Positions 5,781 to 12,665 of a stretch of DNA of 18,622 nucleotides are shown here, piece after piece. Under the pieces are notes generated by a model. It was not told the origin of the DNA. It did not search any database and saw only the letters and a list, made by a program, of their open reading frames with translations. A program made the position numbers and the translations under genes. The stretch comes from Spirochaetia bacterium. Its GTDB lineage: Bacteria; Spirochaetota; Spirochaetia; Sphaerochaetales; Sphaerochaetaceae. The number at the start of each line of letters is the position of its first letter. Within the stretch, counting starts at the first letter, position 1. Location of the stretch: the NCBI GenBank assembly GCA_900769955.1, contig CAAGIP010000027.1, forward strand, positions 1 to 18,622, given 5' to 3'.

Positions 5781-8486
5781 TCAGTTCTTCTTTGCGATTG
5801 CTGCCTGAGCTGCCGCAAGGCGTGCGATAGGTACGCGGAACGGAGAACAGGATACGTAGTTAAGACCGACTTCCTGGCAGAATGCGATGGTCTTGGGATC
5901 ACCTCCGTGCTCACCGCAGATACCGAGCTTGATGTCGGGTCTTACTGACCTTCCGAGTCCTGCAGCCATCTTGACGAGCTTACCGACACCGTCGAAATCG
6001 ATTGTTGCGAACGGATCGTATTCATAGAACTGCTTGTCAGGATCATTGACATAGTGTCCGAGGAACGATGCTGCATCGTCACGTGAGAAACCGCATGTCA
6101 TCTGTGTAAGGTCGTTCGTACCGAAGCTGAAGAACTCTGCAGTCTTTGCGATCTCATCAGCCGTGATCGCGGCACGGGGCACTTCGATCATGGTACCGAT
6201 CTTGTAGCTGACCTTGAGGCCCTGCTCATCGAATACCTTCTCGATTACCTGAATTGCCCTTTCGCGGCAGAAGTTGAACTCCTTGTAGATGCCTACGAGC
6301 GGGATCATGATTTCAGGCTTGACGTCATAGCCTTCCCTCTTGGCCTGGATTGCGGCTTCGATGATTGCCCTGACCTGCATTGCGAGGATTTCGGGGTAGA
6401 CTACTGCAAGGCGGCAGCCTCTGAAACCAAGCATGGGGTTGAACTCATGGAGCTTGCTGATCTTCTGAGCGATTTCCTCAACGCTGATACCGAGCTGGAG
6501 AGCAGTCTCGTGACGTGTCGTGCTGTCGTTGGGAAGGAACTCGTGAAGAGGAGGATCCAGGAGACGGATGGTTACAGGAAGTCCGTTAAGTTCCTTGAAG
6601 ATATTGTAGAAGTCGCCTCTCTGCATGGGAAGAAGCTCTGAAAGTGCCTGCTCCCTAGCACCGAGTGTGTCTGCAAGGATCATCTTTCTCATTGAAAGGA
6701 TGCGGTTTCCGCCGAAGAACATGTGCTCGGTTCTGCAAAGACCGATACCTTCAGCACCGAGAAGAACTGCATGGTGTGCATCCTTGGGTGTGTCTGCATT
6801 GGTTCTGACGCCCATGGTCTTGATCTCATTGACGTAGCTCATGAACTTCTTGTAGTTCTGGAAGAGAAGGGACTCGCTTTCCCTCATTGTTCCGTCGAGA
6901 ACCTGCATGATCTCACTGGGCTTTACGGGGATCTTCTGTGTGTATACCGCACCTGTAAAGCCGTCGATTGCCATGTAGTCACCTTCCGTGAGCATCGTTC
7001 CGTTTACGGTAAGTGTCTTTTTGATCTCATCAATGTGGATCTCACCGCAGCCTGAAACACAGGGGCATCCCATACCTCTTGCAACTACTGCAGCGTGGCT
7101 TGTCATACCACCGCGGCATGTAACGACACCGCGCGATACTGCCATACCGCCGATATCCTCTGGGGAAGTTTCCTCACGGACAAGGATAACATCCTTGCCT
7201 TCCGCAGCGGCAACTTCAGCTGCCTTTGCCGTGAAGTAGATCTGGCCGCATGCACCGCCGGGAGATGCGTTGAGACCTGTCGTTGCAACCTTGCAGTTGA
7301 GGTCCCTGATGATCTTGTTGTCAAGGATGGGTGCGAAGAGCTTGTTGAATTCCTGTGCGGGAACTCTTGAAACAGCGGTTTCCTTGGTGATGAGGCCCTC
7401 TTCGACCATCTCAACCTGGCTTCTGAGCCATGAGAAGATCGTTCTCTTACCGTTACGGGTCTGGAGCATGTAGAGTTTTCCTTCCTGGATCGTGAACTCA
7501 AGGTCCTGCATGTCGTGGTAGTGCTGCTCGAGTGTTGTCCTGATGTCACAGAGCTGCTGGTAAACCTCGGGGTTGACGTTCTTAAGGGTGTCGATCGTCT
7601 GGGGTGTCCTGATACCTGCGACGACGTCCTCACCCTGAGCGTTCATAAGATACTCACCGAAGAACTTGTTCTCACCAGTTGAGGGGTCACGTGTGAATGC
7701 AACCCCTGTACCGGAGGTCTCACCCATGTTACCGAAGACCATGCACTGTACGTTTACGGCAGTTCCGAGCAGGCCGCGGATATCATTCATGAGGCGGTAC
7801 TTGATTGCTCTTTCGTTGTTCCAGGAGTTGAATACGGCATCGATAGTCTTGAAGAGCTGGTACTCAGGATCAACGGGGAACTCCTCGCCTGTGTACTTCT
7901 TATATACGATCTTGTATCTCTTGATGACTTCCTTAAGGTTCTCGACATCGAGCTCTGTATCGAACTTCTTGCCGTTTTCGTCCTTAACTGACTGAAGGAC
8001 TCTCTCAAACTCAGCGTGGGGCACACCCATTACGACATCACCGAACATCTGGATGAAGCGTCTGTAGCTGTCCCATGCGAATCTTTCATTACCTGTCTTC
8101 TTGATGAGAGCCTGAAGTGAATCGGGATTGAGTCCGAGGTTAAGAACAGTATCCATCATGCCGGGCATTGACTGTGCGGCACCGGAACGTACTGATACGA
8201 GAAGAGGATTTTCCCTGTCTCCGAGCTTTGCGCCCATAAGTTTCTCAAGCTTGTGGAGGTTCTCGATAACCTCTTCCCTGAGGCCCTCTGGGTAACCGCC
8301 TTTATGTTCGTCAAAATATGCGCACGCTTCGGTCGTGATGGTGAATCCGGGAGGAACGGGAAGACCGATGCTGGTCATGTCCGCCAGGTTTGCACCCTTA
8401 CCTCCGAGAAGTGCCTTCATGTCCGCACTTCCCTCGGTCATTCCTTTTCCGAAGAAATAAACATACTTCTTTTTTTCGTTGCTCAT
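5781..8486 (-). CDS. ppdK: Pyruvate, phosphate dikinase
   Basis: The 901-residue protein interconverts ATP + phosphate + pyruvate and AMP + pyrophosphate + phosphoenolpyruvate in the cytoplasm, and can work in either the glycolytic or the gluconeogenic direction. The length is normal for the family. The N-terminal nucleotide-binding domain opens with LLGGKGANLADM (about 27-37) and contains SVRSGAAQSMPGMMDT (about 98-113). The phosphohistidine domain carries the catalytic GGMTSHAAV motif with His464. The C-terminal PEP/pyruvate TIM barrel contains GLCRTEHMF (about 582-590), SFGTNDLTQ (about 787-795) and the catalytic cysteine in GICGEHGGD (Cys857). All key residues are present. It is a single-gene unit with its own promoter and terminator; a dedicated PPDK regulatory protein gene is not adjacent. 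AAGGAAA precedes the ATG. Confidence 0.98.
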   Translation of the reverse strand: MSNEKKKYVYFFGKGMTEGSADMKALLGGKGANLADMTSIGLPVPPGFTITTEACAYFDEHKGGYPEGLREEVIENLHKLEKLMGAKLGDRENPLLVSVRSGAAQSMPGMMDTVLNLGLNPDSLQALIKKTGNERFAWDSYRRFIQMFGDVVMGVPHAEFERVLQSVKDENGKKFDTELDVENLKEVIKRYKIVYKKYTGEEFPVDPEYQLFKTIDAVFNSWNNERAIKYRLMNDIRGLLGTAVNVQCMVFGNMGETSGTGVAFTRDPSTGENKFFGEYLMNAQGEDVVAGIRTPQTIDTLKNVNPEVYQQLCDIRTTLEQHYHDMQDLEFTIQEGKLYMLQTRNGKRTIFSWLRSQVEMVEEGLITKETAVSRVPAQEFNKLFAPILDNKIIRDLNCKVATTGLNASPGGACGQIYFTAKAAEVAAAEGKDVILVREETSPEDIGGMAVSRGVVTCRGGMTSHAAVVARGMGCPCVSGCGEIHIDEIKKTLTVNGTMLTEGDYMAIDGFTGAVYTQKIPVKPSEIMQVLDGTMRESESLLFQNYKKFMSYVNEIKTMGVRTNADTPKDAHHAVLLGAEGIGLCRTEHMFFGGNRILSMRKMILADTLGAREQALSELLPMQRGDFYNIFKELNGLPVTIRLLDPPLHEFLPNDSTTRHETALQLGISVEEIAQKISKLHEFNPMLGFRGCRLAVVYPEILAMQVRAIIEAAIQAKREGYDVKPEIMIPLVGIYKEFNFCRERAIQVIEKVFDEQGLKVSYKIGTMIEVPRAAITADEIAKTAEFFSFGTNDLTQMTCGFSRDDAASFLGHYVNDPDKQFYEYDPFATIDFDGVGKLVKMAAGLGRSVRPDIKLGICGEHGGDPKTIAFCQEVGLNYVSCSPFRVPIARLAAAQAAIAKKN

Positions 8487-8525
8487 TACAATTTCCTTCT
8501 TTTTTTGAGAATAAATAGCACAATC

Positions 8526-8553
8526 ATTCTATCAGAAATCAGCATTATGTCAA
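8526..8553 (-). promoter_or_regulatory. Sigma-70-type promoter of ppdK
   Basis: On the minus strand a perfect TTGACA (8548-8553), a 16-bp spacer and TAGAAT (8526-8531). The expected start near 8519 gives a leader of about 33 nt that contains the AAGGAAA ribosome-binding site. Confidence 0.75.
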
Positions 8554-8610
8554 TTCATTATTTTCAGTCCACGACTGTAATAAATGAAACGATGTTCCAT
8601 TCCTAACAGA

Positions 8611-8647
8611 CAAAAAAGAAGGGCCGGATGGTTTTTCACCCGGTCCC
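8611..8647 (-). terminator. Rho-independent terminator of the sigma-factor gene
   Basis: On the minus strand CCGGGTG and CATCCGG pair around a 6-nt loop and are extended by GGG/CCC after one bulged A. The tract TTCTTTTTTG follows. It lies 11 bp after the sigma-factor stop codon and isolates that gene from ppdK. Confidence 0.85.
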
Positions 8648-8657
8648 CCCGCAATAT

Positions 8658-9533
8658 TTAAGCTATCTTGTAACTCTCTATGAGTCTGTATCTTGCAGGC
8701 GTCTTCATCTTCTCGATCGCCCTCTTTTCTATCTGGCGGATACGCTCCTTGGTAAGTCCGTACAGATCCCCGATCTCCTTAAGTGACATCGGTTTCCTGT
8801 CATGAAGACCGAAGCGGAGAATGATAATGTCCCTTTCCTTCTCGGTAAGTGTTGAAAGCAGCTCATCCACATCTTCCTTAAGGCTCTTCTGCATCAGTTC
8901 CTCTTCGGGACCCATCTTGTCATCCTCGATGAAGTCACCGACCTTCGAGTCGCTGATCTCGCCCTTTGAGGCAACGGGTGCGTCAAAGGAAACCATCTCA
9001 CGGGAAACAGCCAGAAGATCCCTGATGAGATCGGGCTCAAGCCCGCTTTCAGCGGCGATGTCATCAACGCTTACATCCGATGAACCGCTTTCATGGATGA
9101 GGGTCTTCTGGATCTTCTGGATCTGGAAGAGCTCGTTTGCACGGTTAAGCGGAAGTCTCACAGCCCTGCTCTTCTCGCATACGGCCTTGAGGATGGACTG
9201 TCTGATCCACCATACCGCGTATGAAATGAAGTGATATCCCTTTTCAGGCTCGAACTTGTCAAGCGCTGTGAGAAGACCGAGATTACCCTCGTTGATAAGA
9301 TCCTCAAGGGGAAGGCCCTGTCCCTGATATTTCTTTGCAACAGTCACGACAAAGCGGAGGTTTGCGTTGATGAGCTTCTCCCTGGCCATCTTGTCGCCCG
9401 CTTTTGCCTTCAGAGCTAATTCACTCTCTTCCTCATGAGAGATCATCGGTATGCGGTTGATCTCCTTTAAGTAGATTGAGAGTACATCCTTGTCATCTTC
9501 ATAAGCTGATTCAGCATTTAACATTCTTGCCAT
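8658..9533 (-). CDS. Sigma-70-family RNA polymerase sigma factor (group 2, RpoD/RpoS-like)
   Basis: This 291-residue protein directs RNA polymerase to promoters. It contains region 1.2 (about 16-48, DVLSIYLKEINRIPMISHEEE), region 2 (about 52-125, including the core-binding LINANLRFVV and the -10 recognition segment KGYHFISYAVWWIRQSI), region 3 (about 126-205) and region 4 (about 220-285, with the HTH of region 4.2, SLKEIGDLYGLTKERIRQIE). It lacks region 1.1 and the long insert of a spirochaete primary sigma factor, so it is an alternative group-2 factor. Region 2.4 reads HFISYAVWWIRQ where the primary form is typically KFSTYATWWIRQ, so its -10 preference may differ. AAGGAG at 9543-9548 lies 9 nt before the ATG. 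Just upstream is a near-perfect sigma-54 promoter with three enhancer-like palindromes, so the gene is probably switched on by sigma-54 and an NtrC-type activator. The regulon is unknown. Confidence 0.95.
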   Translation of the reverse strand: MARMLNAESAYEDDKDVLSIYLKEINRIPMISHEEESELALKAKAGDKMAREKLINANLRFVVTVAKKYQGQGLPLEDLINEGNLGLLTALDKFEPEKGYHFISYAVWWIRQSILKAVCEKSRAVRLPLNRANELFQIQKIQKTLIHESGSSDVSVDDIAAESGLEPDLIRDLLAVSREMVSFDAPVASKGEISDSKVGDFIEDDKMGPEEELMQKSLKEDVDELLSTLTEKERDIIILRFGLHDRKPMSLKEIGDLYGLTKERIRQIEKRAIEKMKTPARYRLIESYKIA

Positions 9534-9542
9534 TTCCGTTAG

Positions 9543-9548
9543 CTCCTT
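9543..9548 (-). promoter_or_regulatory. Shine-Dalgarno of the sigma-factor gene
   Basis: AAGGAG on the minus strand, 9 nt before the ATG at 9533. It falls inside the very short (about 18 nt) leader predicted from the sigma-54 promoter, which supports that start site. Confidence 0.8.
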
Positions 9549-9559
9549 ATGCCATCAAT

Positions 9560-9578
9560 AAAGCAGGTATCGTGCCAA
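9560..9578 (-). promoter_or_regulatory. Sigma-54 (-24/-12) promoter of the sigma-factor gene
   Basis: The minus strand reads TTGGCACGATACCTGCTTT. This matches the sigma-54 consensus YTGGCACGRNNNTTGCW at every defined position except one (CTGC for TTGC). The invariant GG (at 9575-9576) and GC (at 9563-9564) are separated by exactly 10 bp. The expected start is near 9551, leaving an 18-nt leader with AAGGAG. Confidence 0.85.
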
Positions 9579-9656
9579 CTTTTGCTTATGATTTTTATTT
9601 TCTTATATTTTAAGTAATTATATTAATTATTGCTTTATGTGTTTTTTATGAAGAAC

Positions 9657-9752
9657 GGGTCATAATGACACAACGTCGTTTTTGATGTTCGTTTTCCGGG
9701 CTATTTTGACACAGAGACTCAGAAGGAACTGCATTTAGGGTCATTCTGACCC
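9657..9752. promoter_or_regulatory. Triplet of activator-type palindromes (UAS) upstream of the sigma-54 promoter
   Basis: Plus-strand copies are GGGTCATAATGACAC (9657-9671), GGGCTATTTTGACAC (9698-9712) and GGGTCATTCTGACCC (9738-9752). The last is a perfect 6-3-6 palindrome, the first has one mismatched pair, and the middle copy keeps only part of the symmetry. Centres are 41 and 40 bp apart, close to four helical turns, and lie about 113, 154 and 194 bp upstream of the predicted start. A very AT-rich stretch of about 70 bp separates them from the promoter. The farthest copy lies in the last codons of the 127-aa gene. Confidence 0.75.
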
Positions 9753-10102
9753 GGAAAGGCGATACGCGCGTTCTTGAGGATGGAATAGCGTCCTTCCTCA
9801 GTGATCTGGAACATACTGTTCTCGATCTCCTCAATGAGATCAAGATAAGTGCTCTTTATGAGGTCCGATATCATGTCGCCTTCGGGAAGGGAAAGGATTA
9901 TCCTCTTCTTGAGTGAGAGGTATTTGCAGAACTGGTAAGCAAAAAAGGAGGAAAATGAGGGTGTGTTCGTTTCCTCATCCGTGCATCGTAAGTAGAATGC
10001 GCATGTATAGAGTTTCTTTGCCTCGCGCTTTGCTCCTTTCCTTGCACTCTCTCCTGCTTCAGTGAAAATATTTATGCTCTTTTCCAGACGTTCCCTGTTC
10101 AT
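9719..10102 (-). CDS. Hypothetical protein, 127 aa
   Basis: I do not recognise this protein. It begins with MNRERLEKSINIFTEAGESA, is predicted to be mostly helical, has basic and acidic patches (RKGAKREAKK, about 21-30) and several cysteines (including YTCAFYLRC, about 32-40), and has no signal peptide or clear membrane segment. A plausible promoter (TTGCCG-N16-TATATT) precedes it, which supports a real gene, but no strong ribosome-binding site is seen. It is divergent from groES and upstream of, and in the same direction as, the sigma-factor gene. No terminator is visible between the two, so read-through into the sigma gene is possible. Its final codons (PGQNDP) coincide with the most symmetrical enhancer-like palindrome. 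Confidence 0.6.
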   Translation of the reverse strand: MNRERLEKSINIFTEAGESARKGAKREAKKLYTCAFYLRCTDEETNTPSFSSFFAYQFCKYLSLKKRIILSLPEGDMISDLIKSTYLDLIEEIENSMFQITEEGRYSILKNARIAFPGQNDPKCSSF

Positions 10103-10123
10103 ATATCAGACTCTATAGAGACT

Positions 10124-10151
10124 AATATAATAACAATTATCATATCGGCAA
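10124..10151 (-). promoter_or_regulatory. Promoter of the 127-aa gene
   Basis: On the minus strand TTGCCG (10146-10151), a 16-bp spacer and TATATT (10124-10129). The predicted start, near 10117, falls at the centre of the palindromic AGACTCTATAGAGACT (10108-10123; core CTCTATAGAG is perfect). Confidence 0.55.
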
Positions 10152-10159
10152 CAGGAAAC

Positions 10160-10192
10160 GGGAAAAATTGTCACGGTGTGAGAAATTTTCCC
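10160..10192. repeat. 33-bp palindrome between divergent groES and 127-aa-gene promoters
   Basis: Left arm GGGAAAAATTGTCAC and right arm GTGAGAAATTTTCCC are near-perfect reverse complements (two mismatched pairs outside the central three bases). The centre (10176) lies at the midpoint between the two outward-facing -35 boxes (10146-10151 and 10199-10204), so one bound protein could act on both promoters. It is not a CIRCE element. Confidence 0.6.
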
Positions 10193-10198
10193 ATCCCC

Positions 10199-10227
10199 TT
10201 GCCGATTTGACTCACGTTGGGTATATT
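10199..10227 (+). promoter_or_regulatory. Promoter of groES
   Basis: TTGCCG (10199-10204), a 17-bp spacer and TATATT (10222-10227). The expected start near 10234 gives a leader of about 40 nt that contains AAGGAG at 10256-10261. Confidence 0.65.
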
Positions 10228-10273
10228 AAGCAGTGCAGTTCAGATCATAATAAACAAGGAGATATAGAGAAAG

Positions 10274-10537
10274 ATGAAAATCATTCCTTTGAACGACAGG
10301 GTACTCGTGAAGAGCACTGTCACTGAAGAGAAGACAGCCAGCGGACTTTTCATCCCGCAGACCAGTCAGGAAAAGACCCAGATCGCAGTCGTTGAGGCTG
10401 TCGGTGATGATGAGGCAATCAAGGTCAAGGTCGGTGACAGGGTCCTTCACGATAAATATGCCGGCACAACCGTCAAGGTTGACGGAGAGGACTATCTCAT
10501 CCTTGCCGCATCGGACATCCTTGCCATCGTTGAGTAA
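10274..10537 (+). CDS. groES: Co-chaperonin GroES
   Basis: The 87-residue product is the heptameric lid of the GroEL folding chamber. It begins MKIIPLNDRVLVK, followed by the mobile loop (residues about 18-32, EEKTASGLFIPQTSQ, with the GroEL-contacting hydrophobic GLFIP), then GDRVLHDKYAGTTVKVDGEDYLILAASDILAIVE at the end, which matches the conserved C-terminal part of the family. The length is slightly below the usual 95 or so residues but no element is missing. AAGGAG lies 12 nt before the ATG. A terminator follows directly and no groEL gene follows, so the gene is transcribed alone; separation of groES and groEL is, as I recall, also found in Treponema. No CIRCE operator is visible in the leader; a different, 33-bp palindrome lies upstream. 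Confidence 0.97.
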   Translation: MKIIPLNDRVLVKSTVTEEKTASGLFIPQTSQEKTQIAVVEAVGDDEAIKVKVGDRVLHDKYAGTTVKVDGEDYLILAASDILAIVE

Positions 10538-10557
10538 GAGGAAAAACTCCATTTTTT

Positions 10558-10591
10558 ATCCGGAAGTGCAGCTGCACCTCCGGATTTTTTT
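10558..10591 (+). terminator. Rho-independent terminator of groES
   Basis: ATCCGGAAGTGCAG pairs with CTGCACCTCCGGAT (one mismatch), followed by seven T residues. It ends 1 bp before the convergent dinG stop codon. On the minus strand no T-tract follows, so it should act mainly on groES. Confidence 0.85.
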
Positions 10592-10592
10592 G

Positions 10593-12665
10593 TCAGTAGA
10601 GAAAGTCCTCTATCCTCCGCTCCAGCGCCTCATCAGTGAAATCATCCGGGCAGTTGCACTCGGGAAGCTGGGAAAGAAAGTAGTCCCGGCTTCGGTTCAT
10701 CCTGCCGTCAAGGATGTATGCAACTCCCTTGTCGTCTTTGCTTCTGATAAGTCTTCCGAGTCCCTGCTTGAGCTTCATCAGCATGCTCGGAACGGAAAGC
10801 ATCATGAAGGAGTTCTTTCCCTCACTGTCGAGTTTTTCACACCTGCTTTTGAAAAGCGGCTCGTTAACCTGAGGATACGGAAGCTTCGTAAGGATTACGA
10901 GGCGAAGCGAATCACCGGGGATGTCGACTCCTTCCCAGAATGACTGTGTAGCGAAAAGAACGCTGTCCCTCTCTTCCTTGAACCTTCTCAGCAGCTGTGA
11001 GCGGCTGAGGGTTCCGTCCTGAACGAGGATGTCAAAATCCTTAAGGCTTTCCTTTGCCCTGGTGCTGACGTAGGAAAGCATTTTATATGAAGTGAAGAGC
11101 ACCAGTGCACCGCCTCCGCTTGCATTAATTGCCCGGATGATCCTTTCAGACGCGTACTCAAAGTACGCTTCCTCCTGATCATTTCTGTAAAGCACGCTCC
11201 CCTGATCGATCAGAAGAAGGAGATTTCTCCGGTAATCAAATGGGGACTCATAACATGCGGAGAGCACCTCCCGCTCATCAAGGCCCACCTGACGGCGGAA
11301 GAAATCAAACTCGCTGTCAACTTTAAGTGTTGCCGAAAGGCATACTATCGTGGGAAGCTTTGAGAAAAGCGACTCCCTTAAAAGCCCTGAAATCTCAATC
11401 GGTGCAATACAGAGCTTCACATCCTCCCTCACCCGGTTTCTCTCACGGGAAAGGTAGTAAACCCTGTCCTTCCACTCCCTGACGGAGGTAAAGTCCTTTA
11501 TCACTTCGGAAAGGGATGAAAATGCATTGATCGACGACGTAATGCCCTGCTGGACGTAGATTTCATCGTCTGAGAAGGCAACGCCCTTTATGAGCCTGTC
11601 AAGCCGACGCGCTATGTCATCAAGACTTGTCTTGATCGCAAGCAGCGGTGTCGAGTACTTGCCCATGAAAAGCGCATAGTTACCCTTATCAACTCTCTGC
11701 TCACTTCCGCGGAGCGAAGTGACGAGCTGACGGTTAAGCTCATGAATCATCTTCTCCGCTTCCTCAAGCTCCCGTGTAAGCGGAAGGACCTCGTCCTCAT
11801 TACCGCGGGCAGCTGCCAGTGCGATGAGTGTGCTTCCGGTTACTCCATGTTTTACCTGCAGGAGCTTTCTGTACTCCCAGAAGAATGCACTGTATGAAAA
11901 CTCAGTCGTGAAAAGGCTGGTCGCGTTCCTGTCACTGTTGTGACACTCATCGATGATGAGTCTCCCGTAGGGCGGAAGCAGTGCCTTCTCGCTGTAATCC
12001 TCATCATTTTCGAATCTCTTTCGCGCATCCATGAAGAGAAGATGATGGTTAGTGACGATAAGTCCGGCATTTTCGGCCTTTCTTCTGCTTGAGAAGAAGA
12101 AGCACTTTCCGTTGTATGGACACTTGGGTCCGGAGCAGAGTTCGTAGTCACAGGCGATGTCGCTTCTCGAAACATCACGGGGAAGCGATGAAAGCTCGTC
12201 CAGGATGCCCTCCTCTGTGGTCCTGACCCACTCGGCAAGCCGGCCCTCCTCACTGTCGGGAAGACTCTGGAAGAGTGACTGGGAAACTGTGTTGTCGTAG
12301 TAGCGCCTGAGACAGAGATAGTTGGACCTGCCCATTAAAAGGGCATATCTCACATCTGACTTCAGTGCGGCAAGCAGGGTCGGGATGTCCTTGTCCACGA
12401 GCTGTTTCTGAAGCGTTATCGTGCTTGTCGCGATTACTGTCTTTTCACCCGTCTCCTGATAGTGAAGGATTGCGGGAGCAAGGTATGCAAAGCTTTTGCC
12501 TATGCCGGTACCTGCCTCGATTACCTCAGCTGAGTCCTCATCAAAGGCCCTCATCACGAGCTTTGACATCTCTATCTGGTCGGGACGCTCCTCATAGGAG
12601 CCGAAGTGGCGTGCAAGAAGCCCGCCGTCGGCAAGGATATCCTCAATTACGTTCTCATCCCTCAC
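10593..12665 (-). CDS. dinG: DinG/XPD-like ATP-dependent DNA helicase
   Basis: This 690-residue superfamily-2 helicase is of the iron-sulphur DinG/XPD type, which unwinds DNA 5' to 3' in repair and in resolving R-loops or forks. Motif I is EAGTGIGKS (50-58). Four cysteines placed as in DinG (Cys118, Cys177, Cys182, Cys188; the last three spaced 5 and 6 as in E. coli) should hold the 4Fe-4S cluster; Cys172 is an extra one. Motif II is DECH (239-242). The C-terminal half has FATQSFWEGVDIPGDSL (motif V region) and QGLGRLIRS (motif VI, 634-642). The start is GTG; GTGA (12662-12665) overlaps the stop of the response-regulator gene, so translation is coupled. It is the last gene of the murG operon. 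An N-terminal exonuclease domain, present in some Firmicute DinG proteins, is absent. The symbol is by family; the exact paralogue group (YoaA-like or DinG) cannot be told. Confidence 0.93.
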   Translation of the reverse strand: MRDENVIEDILADGGLLARHFGSYEERPDQIEMSKLVMRAFDEDSAEVIEAGTGIGKSFAYLAPAILHYQETGEKTVIATSTITLQKQLVDKDIPTLLAALKSDVRYALLMGRSNYLCLRRYYDNTVSQSLFQSLPDSEEGRLAEWVRTTEEGILDELSSLPRDVSRSDIACDYELCSGPKCPYNGKCFFFSSRRKAENAGLIVTNHHLLFMDARKRFENDEDYSEKALLPPYGRLIIDECHNSDRNATSLFTTEFSYSAFFWEYRKLLQVKHGVTGSTLIALAAARGNEDEVLPLTRELEEAEKMIHELNRQLVTSLRGSEQRVDKGNYALFMGKYSTPLLAIKTSLDDIARRLDRLIKGVAFSDDEIYVQQGITSSINAFSSLSEVIKDFTSVREWKDRVYYLSRERNRVREDVKLCIAPIEISGLLRESLFSKLPTIVCLSATLKVDSEFDFFRRQVGLDEREVLSACYESPFDYRRNLLLLIDQGSVLYRNDQEEAYFEYASERIIRAINASGGGALVLFTSYKMLSYVSTRAKESLKDFDILVQDGTLSRSQLLRRFKEERDSVLFATQSFWEGVDIPGDSLRLVILTKLPYPQVNEPLFKSRCEKLDSEGKNSFMMLSVPSMLMKLKQGLGRLIRSKDDKGVAYILDGRMNRSRDYFLSQLPECNCPDDFTDEALERRIEDFLY

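Noticed and set aside
7103..7633. 176-residue frame inside ppdK, and other long alternative frames there
   Set aside because: They lie wholly inside a full-length, strongly conserved gene; the compositions (Ser/Arg-rich) are typical of out-of-frame translation.
9657..9752. CRISPR-like direct repeats at about 40-bp spacing
   Set aside because: Only three short, imperfect copies with internal dyad symmetry, one in coding DNA; the position relative to the sigma-54 promoter explains them better as activator sites.
9646..9843. 65-residue frame between the sigma factor and the 127-aa gene
   Set aside because: Arg/Ser-rich, overlaps the 3' end of the 127-aa gene in another frame and runs across the palindromic enhancer copies.
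10160..10192. CIRCE (HrcA operator) upstream of groES
   Set aside because: The palindrome does not contain TTAGCACTC-N9-GAGTGCTAA; only its place upstream of groES is similar.
10207..10227. TTGACT as the groES -35 box
   Set aside because: Only 9 bp separate it from TATATT; TTGCCG at 17-bp spacing is the better -35.
11852..12253. 133-residue frame within dinG
   Set aside because: Out-of-frame shadow of the helicase gene, with no recognisable domain and no ribosome-binding site.
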